From positions 62,001 through 126,000 of the forward strand of contig DEUB01000029.1 in the NCBI GenBank assembly GCA_002362385.1: a DNA stretch of 64,000 nt, read 5' to 3'. The notes under the pieces were generated by a model. It saw nothing but the letters and a program-made list of their open reading frames with translations, ran no database searches and was not told the origin of the DNA. The DNA is from Lachnospiraceae bacterium UBA3273. GTDB taxonomy: Bacteria > Bacillota > Clostridia > Lachnospirales > Lachnospiraceae. Numbering within the stretch: position 1 is the stretch's first letter; each line of letters opens with the position of its first letter. This document shows positions 44,038 through 51,053 of the stretch, in pieces. Position numbers and translations under genes: made by a program.

Positions 44038-44262
44038 ATGAGCGTACTGTACAAATTTTTCAAGATGCTGGTGGACTTCTTCCCGGAAGATCCCTTCCTG
44101 GCGCTCCTGACGGATTTCAAGGCTCTTCCGGCCCTGGGATACCTCAATTATTTCGTGCCAATTAGCTTCATGGTCAATGCAACCAGCATATGGGTCGGTG
44201 CCGTCGTGACATACCGGGTGATCAAGATGGTGGTGGATTTTGTCATCAAGCTGTTCAAATAG
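44038..44262 (+). CDS. Hydrophobic phage protein (pVI-like), 74 aa
   Basis: Two hydrophobic stretches, FVPISFMVNATSIWVGAVVT and a Val/Ile-rich C-terminal helix (VIKMVVDFVIKLFK). It lies between the pIII-like and Zot genes, the usual pVI position, 2 nt after the pIII stop. Confidence 0.7.
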   Translation: MSVLYKFFKMLVDFFPEDPFLALLTDFKALPALGYLNYFVPISFMVNATSIWVGAVVTYRVIKMVVDFVIKLFK

Positions 44263-44263
44263 C

Positions 44264-44317
44264 TGTATCACAAGGATTCAAGCCGGCTTTCAGCAGCTGC
44301 GGCAAGATTGAGATACA
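44264..44317. repeat. Phage hairpin repeat, copy 2
   Basis: TGTATCACA (44264-44272) and TGAGATACA (44309-44317), with inner GCCG / CGGC and the CAGCAGCTGCGG block also seen in copy 1. Confidence 0.75.
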
Positions 44318-44890
44318 GGCAGTAAAGCAGGCCCAGTGACGGCGCCCCGGCAGCTGTCAAGGGACAAGGCGCTTGCGCCGATACGCCGTAGGGCAGCCCT
44401 TGACAGCTTCAGTAACGTGGAAAAAATGGGAAAACCAGGGCAGATGCGCATTATCATCTGTCCTGCTTGAACAGCCCCGTGTATCATCCGGCCTGGGGAA
44501 AAGTGCGCCCTTTTTTTAGGAAATGGGATCCTGCAAAGCTCCCCCTTATGTAAGGGGGCTGGGGGGATATTATCATCTGTCCGCTGTGCCGTCAGTGCGG
44601 CCTTCCCCGTGGCATGGCGGATGGGGGTCCGGTAATTGGGTCGATGCGCCGGCAAAGCTGGCTGGGGGAAACTGCCTGTTTCCCCCTGGTGCAAGAGTTG
44701 ATTCGCACGGGAAGTATAAGCCCCCTTTAGGGGGTTTAGGGGCCTCCCCCCTGTGGGCGCTGCTTAGGAATGCATGGTCTGTGTCCTTTACAGGCCTTGC
44801 AGTCCTTAGACAGGGACAAGCACGAAGTGCGACGGATGGCATAGGGGGGCCGGGGGGGTCACGGGCTCGGAAGCCCTTATGAAGAAAAAG
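44318..44890. other. Hairpin-rich phage intergenic region (candidate origin / packaging signal)
   Basis: About 570 bp without a believable gene, G/C-rich compared with its flanks. Perfect inverted repeats: AGCTGTCAAGGG (44352-44363) with CCCTTGACAGCT (44397-44408), enclosing GGCGC-TT-GCGCC; CCCCCTTA-TG-TAAGGGGG (44541-44558); GGGGGAAA / TTTCCCCC (44664-44671, 44679-44686); CCCCC-TTTA-GGGGG (44721-44734). Inoviruses place replication origins and the packaging signal in such regions; the assignment here is inference. Open frames inside (for example 44523-44882) have no ribosome-binding site and read through the hairpins. Confidence 0.6.
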
Positions 44891-44955
44891 TGTATTACAA
44901 AGTTCACGCTGCAGCTTTAGGATCAGGAGCTGCCGGTGCTGCAGTTTGAGATACA
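44891..44955. repeat. Phage hairpin repeat, copy 3
   Basis: TGTATTACA (44891-44899) and TGAGATACA (44947-44955), enclosing CTGCAGC / GCTGCAG. It ends directly before the zot Shine-Dalgarno. Confidence 0.75.
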
Positions 44956-44970
44956 GGAAAGGAGTACAAA

Positions 44971-45741
44971 ATGATTGTTTTATATACTGGAACGCCGGGT
45001 TCAGGGAAGTCCCTTGATGTGGCCAGGCAGATGATGGTCAAGTTGAAGCTTGGCCATAACGTGATAGGCAACATGTATATACGCCCTGAAAAGCTGGAAA
45101 AGTGCCCGGGCAAATATATTTTTGTAGATACGTACAGCCTTAATCCTTTTGAGCTTACAGACTATGCGAAAGAGTTCCACAAGAAAGGCGTGGAAGGCCA
45201 GACGTATCTTATCATTGACGAGTGCCAGCGGATCTTCAACAGCCGTGAATGGCAGCGTCCTGTCATGAAGGCATGGAACGATTTTTTCCAGATGCACAGG
45301 CATTTCGGGTACCATGTGTATCTGATCACGCAGTATGACAGGCTTATTGATCGGCAGCTCCGGGCCCTTGTGGAGTATGACCGTATCCATCGGAAGGTAA
45401 GCAACGCAGGCATGAAGGGAAAGGTCATGTCCCTGTTCGCAGGGGGCAAGCTCTTTGTATGTGCAGAAGAATGGTATCCAAAGCATATGCCCACAGGGTC
45501 ATATTTCTTCAAGTACAAGAAAAAATACGGGGAGTTCTATGACAGCTATGCAGCCTTTTCCATGGACGACGACAAGCCCAGGGATGAACTTCTGCTTCTG
45601 CTGGAAGAAAGAAGGAAGCAGAGGCAGGCAGCGGAGGCCACGGAAGAGCCGGAAGAAGCCGGGGGTACGGGGGACCCCGGCGCCTCCGGCGTTTCCGGCA
45701 AAGACGTGGCGGAAGATGTCCCCGCAGGGGCTGTGTGTTGA
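44971..45741 (+). CDS. Zonular occludens toxin-like assembly ATPase (Zot / pI)
   Basis: 256 aa. P-loop GTPGSGKSLDVARQM (residues 6-20), Walker B YLIIDECQRIF (about 79-89), HRHFGYHVYLITQYD sensor segment (about 108-122). Zot/pI proteins drive filamentous phage extrusion through the envelope. No clear C-terminal transmembrane helix; the tail is Glu/Gly/Ala-rich and low complexity, as might suit a Gram-positive inovirus. GGAAAGGAG precedes ATG. Confidence 0.9.
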   Translation: MIVLYTGTPGSGKSLDVARQMMVKLKLGHNVIGNMYIRPEKLEKCPGKYIFVDTYSLNPFELTDYAKEFHKKGVEGQTYLIIDECQRIFNSREWQRPVMKAWNDFFQMHRHFGYHVYLITQYDRLIDRQLRALVEYDRIHRKVSNAGMKGKVMSLFAGGKLFVCAEEWYPKHMPTGSYFFKYKKKYGEFYDSYAAFSMDDDKPRDELLLLLEERRKQRQAAEATEEPEEAGGTGDPGASGVSGKDVAEDVPAGAVC

Positions 45742-45755
45742 CAAAATATCGACAG

Positions 45756-45790
45756 CCATCATCCCCCTAATTCCAATGGGGGGATGATGG
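45756..45790. other. Perfect 12-bp stem-loop before the Rep gene
   Basis: CCATCATCCCCC (45756-45767) pairs with GGGGGATGATGG (45779-45790), 11-nt loop. Immediately after it is GTAC-ATTTTT-GTAC. There is no good T-run. Sitting between zot and rep, it may be the double-strand origin nicked by Rep, or a transcription signal. Confidence 0.55.
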
Positions 45791-45859
45791 GTACATTTTT
45801 GTACCTCTGTGTTTTAAGCGTGTACGGAATAACGATAATAAAAAAGGTGGTGGTAAGCC

Positions 45860-46819
45860 TTGCAATATTTTATATCAATGACGGATAAAAAGGGCAATGT
45901 GCATTCCATTGACAATCTGATCATTGAGTATGTGACGGCCGGGGGCACTTCGGCATCAAAAAGGATTTTAACGGATATACAGGAACTGGGGAAAAGGTTC
46001 AAGGATCTGGGCGGCGTCAATTACTGGGAACGTCTGAACCTGACACCATGCAGTAAGTTTGCGTGGTGTGCACACCAGATTCATCTGGATGACGGTATTT
46101 TTCTACATATCGGGCATTACGTGGATTATGCTAAACCTAAGACCAATTGGGAAGTCTATCCGGTGGTAAAGCTGGAAGTGAACCCGAACAAGCACGGCGG
46201 CAAGCCTGTTTTGAAGGAACTGCTGAAGCTTTTGAATGAATGGGCCGGGGAATCGACGCTGCTGAAGTACGATTATGCGGTAGACGTTCCGCATCCGCCG
46301 GATGAAGTGGAAGTGTTCGGAACGAAAAAAGAAAGGGGGCTTTGTAAAGGAACACGGTACTTCGGGCAGAGGAACAAGAACGGGTACTGTAAAATTTATG
46401 ACAAGGCAAAGGAGCAGGGGCTTGACACCCCGCTGACAAGGATCGAACACACGGTAGTTTGTTCTGGAAGAAAAGCGACAAAAAAGATCAGTCTTGAAGA
46501 GGTGTATGTAAAGAAAAAGAGTAAAGAGTATGATGATAAGCTGACAACGAACGATAAGGTATTGCTGGAATTCTGCAATGTGTGCATAGCGAACGGGATC
46601 GAATATGAGCACATCATCGACAAGCTGGATAAACGCAAGAAGCGGTTTATCAAAGAGCAGCTGAAAAACAATGAGTATGAGAAGCTGGAATATGACGAGT
46701 TCATTCGAAGTTGTCTGCTGGAGAAAGTGTATAACTGTTTTGGAGCAAGAGAGAAAGAGGAAGAAGAGACCGAAAGCGGATTTATGGATATAGATGCGGA
46801 CGAACTGCCGTTTGATTAA
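45860..46819 (+). CDS. Phage rolling-circle replication initiation protein (Rep_trans / RstA-like)
   Basis: 319 aa with the replication-initiation factor pattern: an N-terminal domain (LTPCSKFAWCAHQIHL), a KYDYAVDVP motif (about 137-145), TRYFGQRNKNGYCKIYDKA (about 164-182), RIEHTV (about 195) and a helical Lys/Glu-rich C-terminus. Nicks the plus strand to start rolling-circle replication. Start TTG 45860 with AAGGTGGTGG upstream. Confidence 0.82.
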   Translation: MQYFISMTDKKGNVHSIDNLIIEYVTAGGTSASKRILTDIQELGKRFKDLGGVNYWERLNLTPCSKFAWCAHQIHLDDGIFLHIGHYVDYAKPKTNWEVYPVVKLEVNPNKHGGKPVLKELLKLLNEWAGESTLLKYDYAVDVPHPPDEVEVFGTKKERGLCKGTRYFGQRNKNGYCKIYDKAKEQGLDTPLTRIEHTVVCSGRKATKKISLEEVYVKKKSKEYDDKLTTNDKVLLEFCNVCIANGIEYEHIIDKLDKRKKRFIKEQLKNNEYEKLEYDEFIRSCLLEKVYNCFGAREKEEEETESGFMDIDADELPFD

Positions 46820-46839
46820 GAGAAAAGGAGAAAAGAAAG

Positions 46840-47139
46840 ATGGCAAAGGAAATAGCTAAGAGCATCCGGTTATCCCGGGAAGTATTCGATTATATCGACG
46901 GTTACCGGGGAAATGGCTTTAACGAAAAATTTGAAAATATCATCCTGGACTACCAGAAGGCAGAAAAGGATCTACAGGCCCGGATCAAGGCCAGGAAAAA
47001 AGAACTGAAGCTTTGGGAAAAACAGGTTCACAAGGCTGCGGAAGATGTCAGAAGGCTGCAAAACCTTTCATGGCGTGTCGATCAGGTCATGGAGCATCTG
47101 GAACAGATAGACCAGAGTTTAGATGTATCACAGGAATAA
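46840..47139 (+). CDS. Ribbon-helix-helix-like protein with coiled coil, 99 aa
   Basis: The N-terminal SIRLSREVFDYIDGYRGNGF resembles a ribbon-helix-helix DNA-binding domain; the rest is coiled coil (KAEKDLQARIKARKKELKLW). Possibly a phage regulator or a replication accessory factor. AAAGGAG precedes ATG, 20 nt after rep. Its 3' end contains part of hairpin copy 4. Confidence 0.65.
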   Translation: MAKEIAKSIRLSREVFDYIDGYRGNGFNEKFENIILDYQKAEKDLQARIKARKKELKLWEKQVHKAAEDVRRLQNLSWRVDQVMEHLEQIDQSLDVSQE

Positions 47140-47177
47140 GCAGCTGCGCCGAATCCTGGAGAAAAGAATGAGATACA
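47124..47177. repeat. Phage hairpin repeat, copy 4
   Basis: TGTATCACA (47124-47132) and TGAGATACA (47169-47177), including CAGCTGCG. It overlaps the end of the 99-aa gene and precedes the Shine-Dalgarno of the Cys-rich gene. Confidence 0.75.
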
Positions 47178-47193
47178 ATAAGGAGTTGAGAAA

Positions 47194-47448
47194 ATGAGTA
47201 AAAAGCAATGTGAAAGATTCAAGTGTACATATGAGCCTGTAGCGTCGGACTGCGGTCACTGCCAGTTCGATCCGGTCTGTCCATATTCCGGGACGTGCTC
47301 CGCCTGCCTGTTCGGTATCGCGTCAGATTTCATAGGATGCCCGGAAAAGCCCCTGACAAATTTTAGCCGTGTATCTGACCGTGAGAACAATGAAAAGGCG
47401 TATATGGACAAAATAAGGCTTGACAAAGGTACTGAAGGGGGTCTATAG
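47194..47448 (+). CDS. Cysteine-rich phage protein, 84 aa
   Basis: Eight cysteines in the first 50 residues (CERFKC, CGHCQFDPVC, CSACLFGIASDFIGC), spaced like a zinc- or iron-sulfur-binding knuckle, then a charged tail. No family recognised. AAGGAG before ATG. Last phage gene before attR. Confidence 0.65.
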   Translation: MSKKQCERFKCTYEPVASDCGHCQFDPVCPYSGTCSACLFGIASDFIGCPEKPLTNFSRVSDRENNEKAYMDKIRLDKGTEGGL

Positions 47449-47470
47449 TGTAAACTAAGTTAGCGCTGTA

Positions 47471-47506
47471 AGAACTATTCGAAAAACTGTCCTTTTGCGA
47501 ATAGTT
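47471..47506. other. attR / dif-like Xer site
   Basis: A 28-bp Xer-type site: left arm TATTCGAAAAA (47476-47486), 6-bp centre CTGTCC (47487-47492), right arm TTTTGCGAATA (47493-47503). Arms are inverted repeats with one mismatch, extended by AAC / GTT outside. Symmetric arms suit a single recombinase such as XerS rather than XerC/XerD. The left arm and centre are duplicated at 39602-39622. Confidence 0.75.
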
Positions 47507-47612
47507 GTATCTGTCTCATTTTTCACTTTTCACCCTAAGCAAACAGTTATTTAGACTGAAAGATAATCAAAAAATCCAACAATTAACCTTCAAAAATATG
47601 CTCAAGGTACTC

Positions 47613-47981
47613 TCACTTTATCTCATTTGAAAAATACGGAATCAGAATATAATCGCCGATCTTTAAATCAGAATTGTTCAGACCATTTATAAAACATATT
47701 TCATCAATATAATCCTGGACAGATTCATAGTGAACATTATCGACATTTTCTTCAGCAATTGACCAGAGTGATTCTCCGGGCATGATCATGTGGCTGGTAT
47801 AATATTTGTAATCATCTGCGCCCTTGGTAGATTTTGCCCTTGCCGTCATGGAAAAAACAGATAATGCTATTATCATTATAAATACAGCTGTAATAACTGT
47901 AAATGACAGCTTCTTCATGATAACCTTTCTTCTTTTCTTTCCAGCATTAATATGATTATTAAAACTCCCGATTCTGCTCAT
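47613..47981 (-). CDS. LysM-domain protein, YneA-like SOS cell-division suppressor
   Basis: 122 aa. A transmembrane/signal segment (KLSFTVITAVFIMIIALSVF) and a C-terminal LysM domain (YTSHMIMPGESLWSIAEENV...YILIPYF). It is divergent from lexA with SOS boxes between, as B. subtilis yneA is. ATG 47981 is chosen because AAGGAGG lies 6 nt upstream; the frame extends to 48014. Confidence 0.82.
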   Translation of the reverse strand: MSRIGSFNNHINAGKKRRKVIMKKLSFTVITAVFIMIIALSVFSMTARAKSTKGADDYKYYTSHMIMPGESLWSIAEENVDNVHYESVQDYIDEICFINGLNNSDLKIGDYILIPYFSNEIK

Positions 47982-48072
47982 TGCGTTCCTCCTTATGCTT
48001 TTGTAAATAAGCAAGCCCTTGACTGACCATCTGATAAAATTAAATTTGAATTGATATAAAAATCAAATCAAT

Positions 48073-48174
48073 CGAACATTTGTTGCGAACATAAGTTCTG
48101 TATATGAGTATTATAAGAATATATGTTCGAAAAGTCAATAGAAAAATCGAACAAATTTTCGGAATATATGTTTG
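48073..48174. promoter_or_regulatory. Cluster of LexA (SOS) boxes
   Basis: Matches to the Firmicute box CGAAC-N4-GTTCG: CGAACATTTGTTGC (48073-48086), CGAACATAAGTTCT (48086-48099), AGAATATATGTTCG (48116-48129), CGAACAAATTTTCG (48148-48161) and a weak GGAATATATGTTTG (48161-48174). They overlap both divergent promoters. Confidence 0.8.
48110..48138 (-). promoter_or_regulatory. Promoter of the yneA-like gene
   Basis: On the - strand TTGACT (48138-48133), 17-nt spacer, TATAAT (48115-48110). The third SOS box fills the spacer, so LexA would block it. Confidence 0.75.
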
Positions 48175-48200
48175 CTTTTTCTGGCATGAGGTGCTATACT
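48172..48200 (+). promoter_or_regulatory. lexA promoter
   Basis: TTGCTT (48172-48177), 17-nt spacer, extended -10 TGCTATACT (hexamer 48195-48200). Its -35 touches the last SOS box. The 148-nt 5' UTR to ATG 48349 shows nothing else I can support. Confidence 0.75.
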
Positions 48201-48348
48201 AGATATAGTTAGTATTAACGTGATCATATTACTACATATATGAGATAAAATTTTTGATAAACATCGGTGTTTTTTGCAAGTTGTCCACTATTCCGCGCTG
48301 TTTATCTGATTTTATGGGTTTTTTATAATGATAAGGAGGATAACTTCT

Positions 48349-48966
48349 ATGGCACAAGGCAAGATTTCTGCCAAGCAACAGCAGATATTAGAATTTATTA
48401 AGGAAGAAATATTAAAGAAAGGGTATCCACCGGCTGTGCGGGAGATTTGTGAAGCGGTACACTTAAGATCCACTTCTTCTGTTCACTCTCATTTGGAGAC
48501 GCTTGAGAAAAACGGTTATATCCGCCGTGACCCCACAAAACCCAGAGCTATTGAGATCGTAGACGACAGCTTTCAAATGGTCAGACGGGAAATGGCAAGT
48601 ATTCCGGTTATAGGCACTGTTGCTGCAGGTCAACCGATCTTAGCGCAGCAGAACATCGAAGGGTACTTTCCTGTCCCTACAGATGTGCTCCCTCCCGGCG
48701 AGACATTTATTCTGAATGTTAAGGGCGACAGTATGATCAATGCAGGGATATTTGAAGGCGACCAGATTTTTGTTCAACAGTGTAATACTGCAAGAAATGG
48801 AGATATAGTTGTAGCATTGGTAGATGATTCTGCTACGGTCAAGACCTTTTACAAAGAAAACGGACATATCCGTCTCCAACCGGAAAACGATACCATGGAG
48901 CCGATCATTGTTCAGAACTGTGCTATTTTGGGCAAGGTATTCGGAGTATTCCGCATATTCCGTTAA
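48349..48966 (+). CDS. lexA: LexA repressor
   Basis: SOS repressor-protease. N-terminal winged helix (QQQILEFIKEEILKKGYPPA), C-terminal S24 domain with the cleavage site in GTVAAGQPI, catalytic Ser in GDSMINAGI (about S127) and Lys in SATVKTFYKE. 205 aa from ATG 48349, which has AAGGAGG upstream; an in-frame ATG at 48328 precedes that site. Confidence 0.96.
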   Translation: MAQGKISAKQQQILEFIKEEILKKGYPPAVREICEAVHLRSTSSVHSHLETLEKNGYIRRDPTKPRAIEIVDDSFQMVRREMASIPVIGTVAAGQPILAQQNIEGYFPVPTDVLPPGETFILNVKGDSMINAGIFEGDQIFVQQCNTARNGDIVVALVDDSATVKTFYKENGHIRLQPENDTMEPIIVQNCAILGKVFGVFRIFR

Positions 48967-48970
48967 AAAA

Positions 48971-49075
48971 TGCTGTAAAAAGCGGCTTCCGGCCACGCCT
49001 GTTTCATATATCATAAACAAAATTGATAATTGATATATGAAACAACGGCATAACCGGATACTGCTTTTTACAGCA
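48971..49075. repeat. 105-nt nested inverted repeat between lexA and rsfS
   Basis: Outer arms TGCTGTAAAAAGC (48971-48983) and GCTTTTTACAGCA (49063-49075); middle TCCGG / CCGGA (48988-48992, 49054-49058); inner GTTTCATATATCA (49001-49013) and TGATATATGAAAC (49031-49043). Lies between convergent genes and could terminate both, but is more elaborate than an ordinary terminator. Confidence 0.75.
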
Positions 49076-49081
49076 TATACA

Positions 49082-49441
49082 TCACAACTCTTCTTTTTCA
49101 ATAAATTTTCCGTCCCGCCAGATTCTTTCCAGATCATAAAACAGGCGGTTTTCTTTGTCAAAGACATGAATCACGATATCCCCGTAATCAATAAGGATCC
49201 AGTTTCCGTTATCATATCCTTCAGTCTGTTTTTTCAGAATACTCATCCTGCCAAGCTTCTCTTCTACGTTATCGCATAAGGCCTGGACCTGATTTCGGTT
49301 ATTTCCGGATGCAATGATAAAATAATCTGCAAGAATGGAAACCTGGCTGATATCGATGATCTTAATATCTTCTCCTTTTTTATCTTCCAAAGCTTCAATT
49401 GCTGCAAGAGCAATTTCCTTTGATGTAAACTTTTCGCTCAT
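49082..49441 (-). CDS. rsfS: Ribosome silencing factor RsfS
   Basis: Binds L14 and blocks subunit joining in poor growth. 119 aa with DIKIIDISQVSILADYFIIASGNN (split) and GNWILIDYGDIVIHVFDKENR, the RsfS core. GGAGG precedes ATG. It overlaps yqeK by 4 nt in the nadD-yqeK-rsfS operon. Confidence 0.96.
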   Translation of the reverse strand: MSEKFTSKEIALAAIEALEDKKGEDIKIIDISQVSILADYFIIASGNNRNQVQALCDNVEEKLGRMSILKKQTEGYDNGNWILIDYGDIVIHVFDKENRLFYDLERIWRDGKFIEKEEL

Positions 49442-50049
49442 ATTTCCTCCTTATAATATTCATATGTCTCCAGGGTCATCGGGTCGATGAATACTCCCTT
49501 TTCCCTTAAATAAGCAAGCGTATTTTTCAATATCAGAACCATTGCCCTGTTTAGATCCCGAAAGGCTGTGGTACGGATTTCGGGGAGCCCCGGAAGCATT
49601 TTTCTGTTAGGTTCGATATAATCTGCAATATAAATGATCTTTTCAAGCTCTGTCATGGCCGGTTTTCCCGTTGTATGGTATTTGATCGCTTCCAAAACAG
49701 CTCTGTCCTCTACATGATATTTTTCCCTTGCACGGATGGCACCTAATTTTGCGTGAAGCAGATCAGGGTTTTTATCTTCGGCTTCATTTAAAACAATATC
49801 GTATTTTTTACACAATTTTCGCTTCTTTTCGGAAGAAATACATTTTGCGTTATCATGAAGCAGTCCGGCCAGATATGCATTGTACATATCCGTTCCGTGA
49901 GCCATGGCAAGGCTTACTGCAGTATAGGCAACGCCCAGTGTATGCGCATAACGTTTTTTATCAAGCTCTTCCGATAACTGCCCGGATAACAGCCTTAAAT
50001 AATCATCTTCTGTACTGAATGTGCACAAAATAACCTTTCCCTCCCTCAT
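49438..50049 (-). CDS. yqeK: HD-domain Ap4A hydrolase YqeK
   Basis: Symmetrical diadenosine tetraphosphatase of Gram-positives. HD metal motifs: RYAHTLGVAYTA (H), LLHDNAKCIS (HD) and HTTGKPAM, IIYIADYIEPNR. 203 aa. The end of nadD touches its start (shared base 50049). Confidence 0.93.
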   Translation of the reverse strand: MREGKVILCTFSTEDDYLRLLSGQLSEELDKKRYAHTLGVAYTAVSLAMAHGTDMYNAYLAGLLHDNAKCISSEKKRKLCKKYDIVLNEAEDKNPDLLHAKLGAIRAREKYHVEDRAVLEAIKYHTTGKPAMTELEKIIYIADYIEPNRKMLPGLPEIRTTAFRDLNRAMVLILKNTLAYLREKGVFIDPMTLETYEYYKEEI

Positions 50050-50654
50050 TATACCGAATATAAATGATTTTGAAGAATATAGGCGGCGGTTTTTGGAGGG
50101 ACCAGCTTTTGTATTTCCGGATCGCTGTAAAATTCCTGCCTGATTTTTGTGGATGAAACATCTACAAAGGGCATGGAAAGAAGCCGGATCCGGGCATTAT
50201 ATTTTGAGGCCAGCAATTCTTTTTGCTCTTCCAGCTTTGTTTTATCGCAGTCATCCCTCACTGCGGCCAGGATCGCGGCATTTTCAAAAATCTTTTCCGG
50301 ATGTGCCCATTTTTCTATGGATAACAGGGAATCCGCTCCCAAAATAAAGAAAAATTCCTCATCCGGGTACTGCTCCTTAAGCGTTTCCAGGGTCTGCCAG
50401 GTATAGGAATCGCCTCCGGCGTCTATTTCCACTGTAGACAATCCGAATCCGGGATGCCCTTCTATGGCGAGCTCTGTCATGGCCGCCCTCTGCTCCGCTT
50501 TTGTAACGGCTCTGTCATGCTTCATCCATGGCGTATGGTTGGGCACAAAAAGTACAGAATCCAGCTTACACTCTGCCATCGCCTGCTCTGCCAGCCTGAT
50601 ATGCCCTATATGAATTGGATCAAAGGTTCCCCCCATAATGCCGGTTTTGGACAT
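50049..50654 (-). CDS. nadD: Nicotinate-nucleotide adenylyltransferase
   Basis: Forms NaAD in NAD biosynthesis. Nucleotidyltransferase motifs GGTFDPIHIGH (about 8-18) and SSTKIRQEF (about 166); FVPNHTPWMK. 201 aa. Upstream is yhbY, downstream yqeK. Confidence 0.95.
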   Translation of the reverse strand: MSKTGIMGGTFDPIHIGHIRLAEQAMAECKLDSVLFVPNHTPWMKHDRAVTKAEQRAAMTELAIEGHPGFGLSTVEIDAGGDSYTWQTLETLKEQYPDEEFFFILGADSLLSIEKWAHPEKIFENAAILAAVRDDCDKTKLEEQKELLASKYNARIRLLSMPFVDVSSTKIRQEFYSDPEIQKLVPPKTAAYILQNHLYSV

Positions 50655-50686
50655 AAATTTCTCTCCATCAGACCATTATAAAAATA

Positions 50687-50977
50687 TTACTTTGGAAGTT
50701 CAATTTTTTTATGATCTTTGTTTTCTTTATAAAGAACTATCTTTTTCCCGATTACCTGTACCACCTGGGAACGTGTCCTTTCTGCCAGCGCCTGGGCGAT
50801 GGCCTTAGGGTCGTCCATACAGTTTTTTAAAACGGTAACCTTGATCAGTTCCCTGGTATTAAAGGCTTCGCTTACCGCTTCCGTTACTTCCGGCGTCAGG
50901 CTTGATTTCCCGACCTGAAAAATAGGTTCGATATTCATTGCCAGGCCTTTTAAATATGCTCGTTGTTTACTTGTCAT
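50687..50977 (-). CDS. YhbY-type CRM-domain RNA-binding protein
   Basis: Ribosome-assembly factor of about 96 aa: TSKQRAYLKGLAMNIEPIFQ, then GKSSLTP and a C-terminal VVQVIGKKIVLYKEN. Start at ATG 50977 has GGAGAGGAAC upstream; the frame extends further 5' over the end of obg but without a site. Confidence 0.9.
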   Translation of the reverse strand: MTSKQRAYLKGLAMNIEPIFQVGKSSLTPEVTEAVSEAFNTRELIKVTVLKNCMDDPKAIAQALAERTRSQVVQVIGKKIVLYKENKDHKKIELPK

Positions 50978-51053
50978 GTTCCTCTCCGTCTGCCGCTCAA
51001 TAAGTAATCTTTTCCCGCGGCTGCTCTGCTTTTGATTATCTGTTAAGAGATCA

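Larger units (their letters stand above)
39602..47491 (+). mobile_element. Integrated filamentous phage (inovirus) at a dif-like site
   Basis: A 7,869-bp unit bounded by direct repeats of AACTATTCGAAAAACTGTC (39604-39622 and 47473-47491; two further flanking bases match). Cargo follows inovirus order: pV-like protein, small coat proteins, major coat protein with terminator, pIII-like protein with Gly-rich linker, pVI-like protein, Zot/pI, rolling-circle Rep. No integrase is encoded, so integration probably relied on host Xer, as in CTXphi. Every gene appears intact. Confidence 0.85.

Noticed and set aside
44523..44882. 119-codon open frame in the phage intergenic region
   Set aside because: No ribosome-binding site, it reads through perfect hairpins, and composition is Gly/Pro/Trp-rich as expected of noncoding G/C-rich DNA.
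46103..46846. 247-codon - strand frame opposite rep
   Set aside because: Antisense shadow of the replication protein, with no start context.
39602..47491. Integrative plasmid rather than a phage
   Set aside because: Zot/pI, 54-aa coat protein with terminator and pIII-like Gly-linker protein point to an inovirus.
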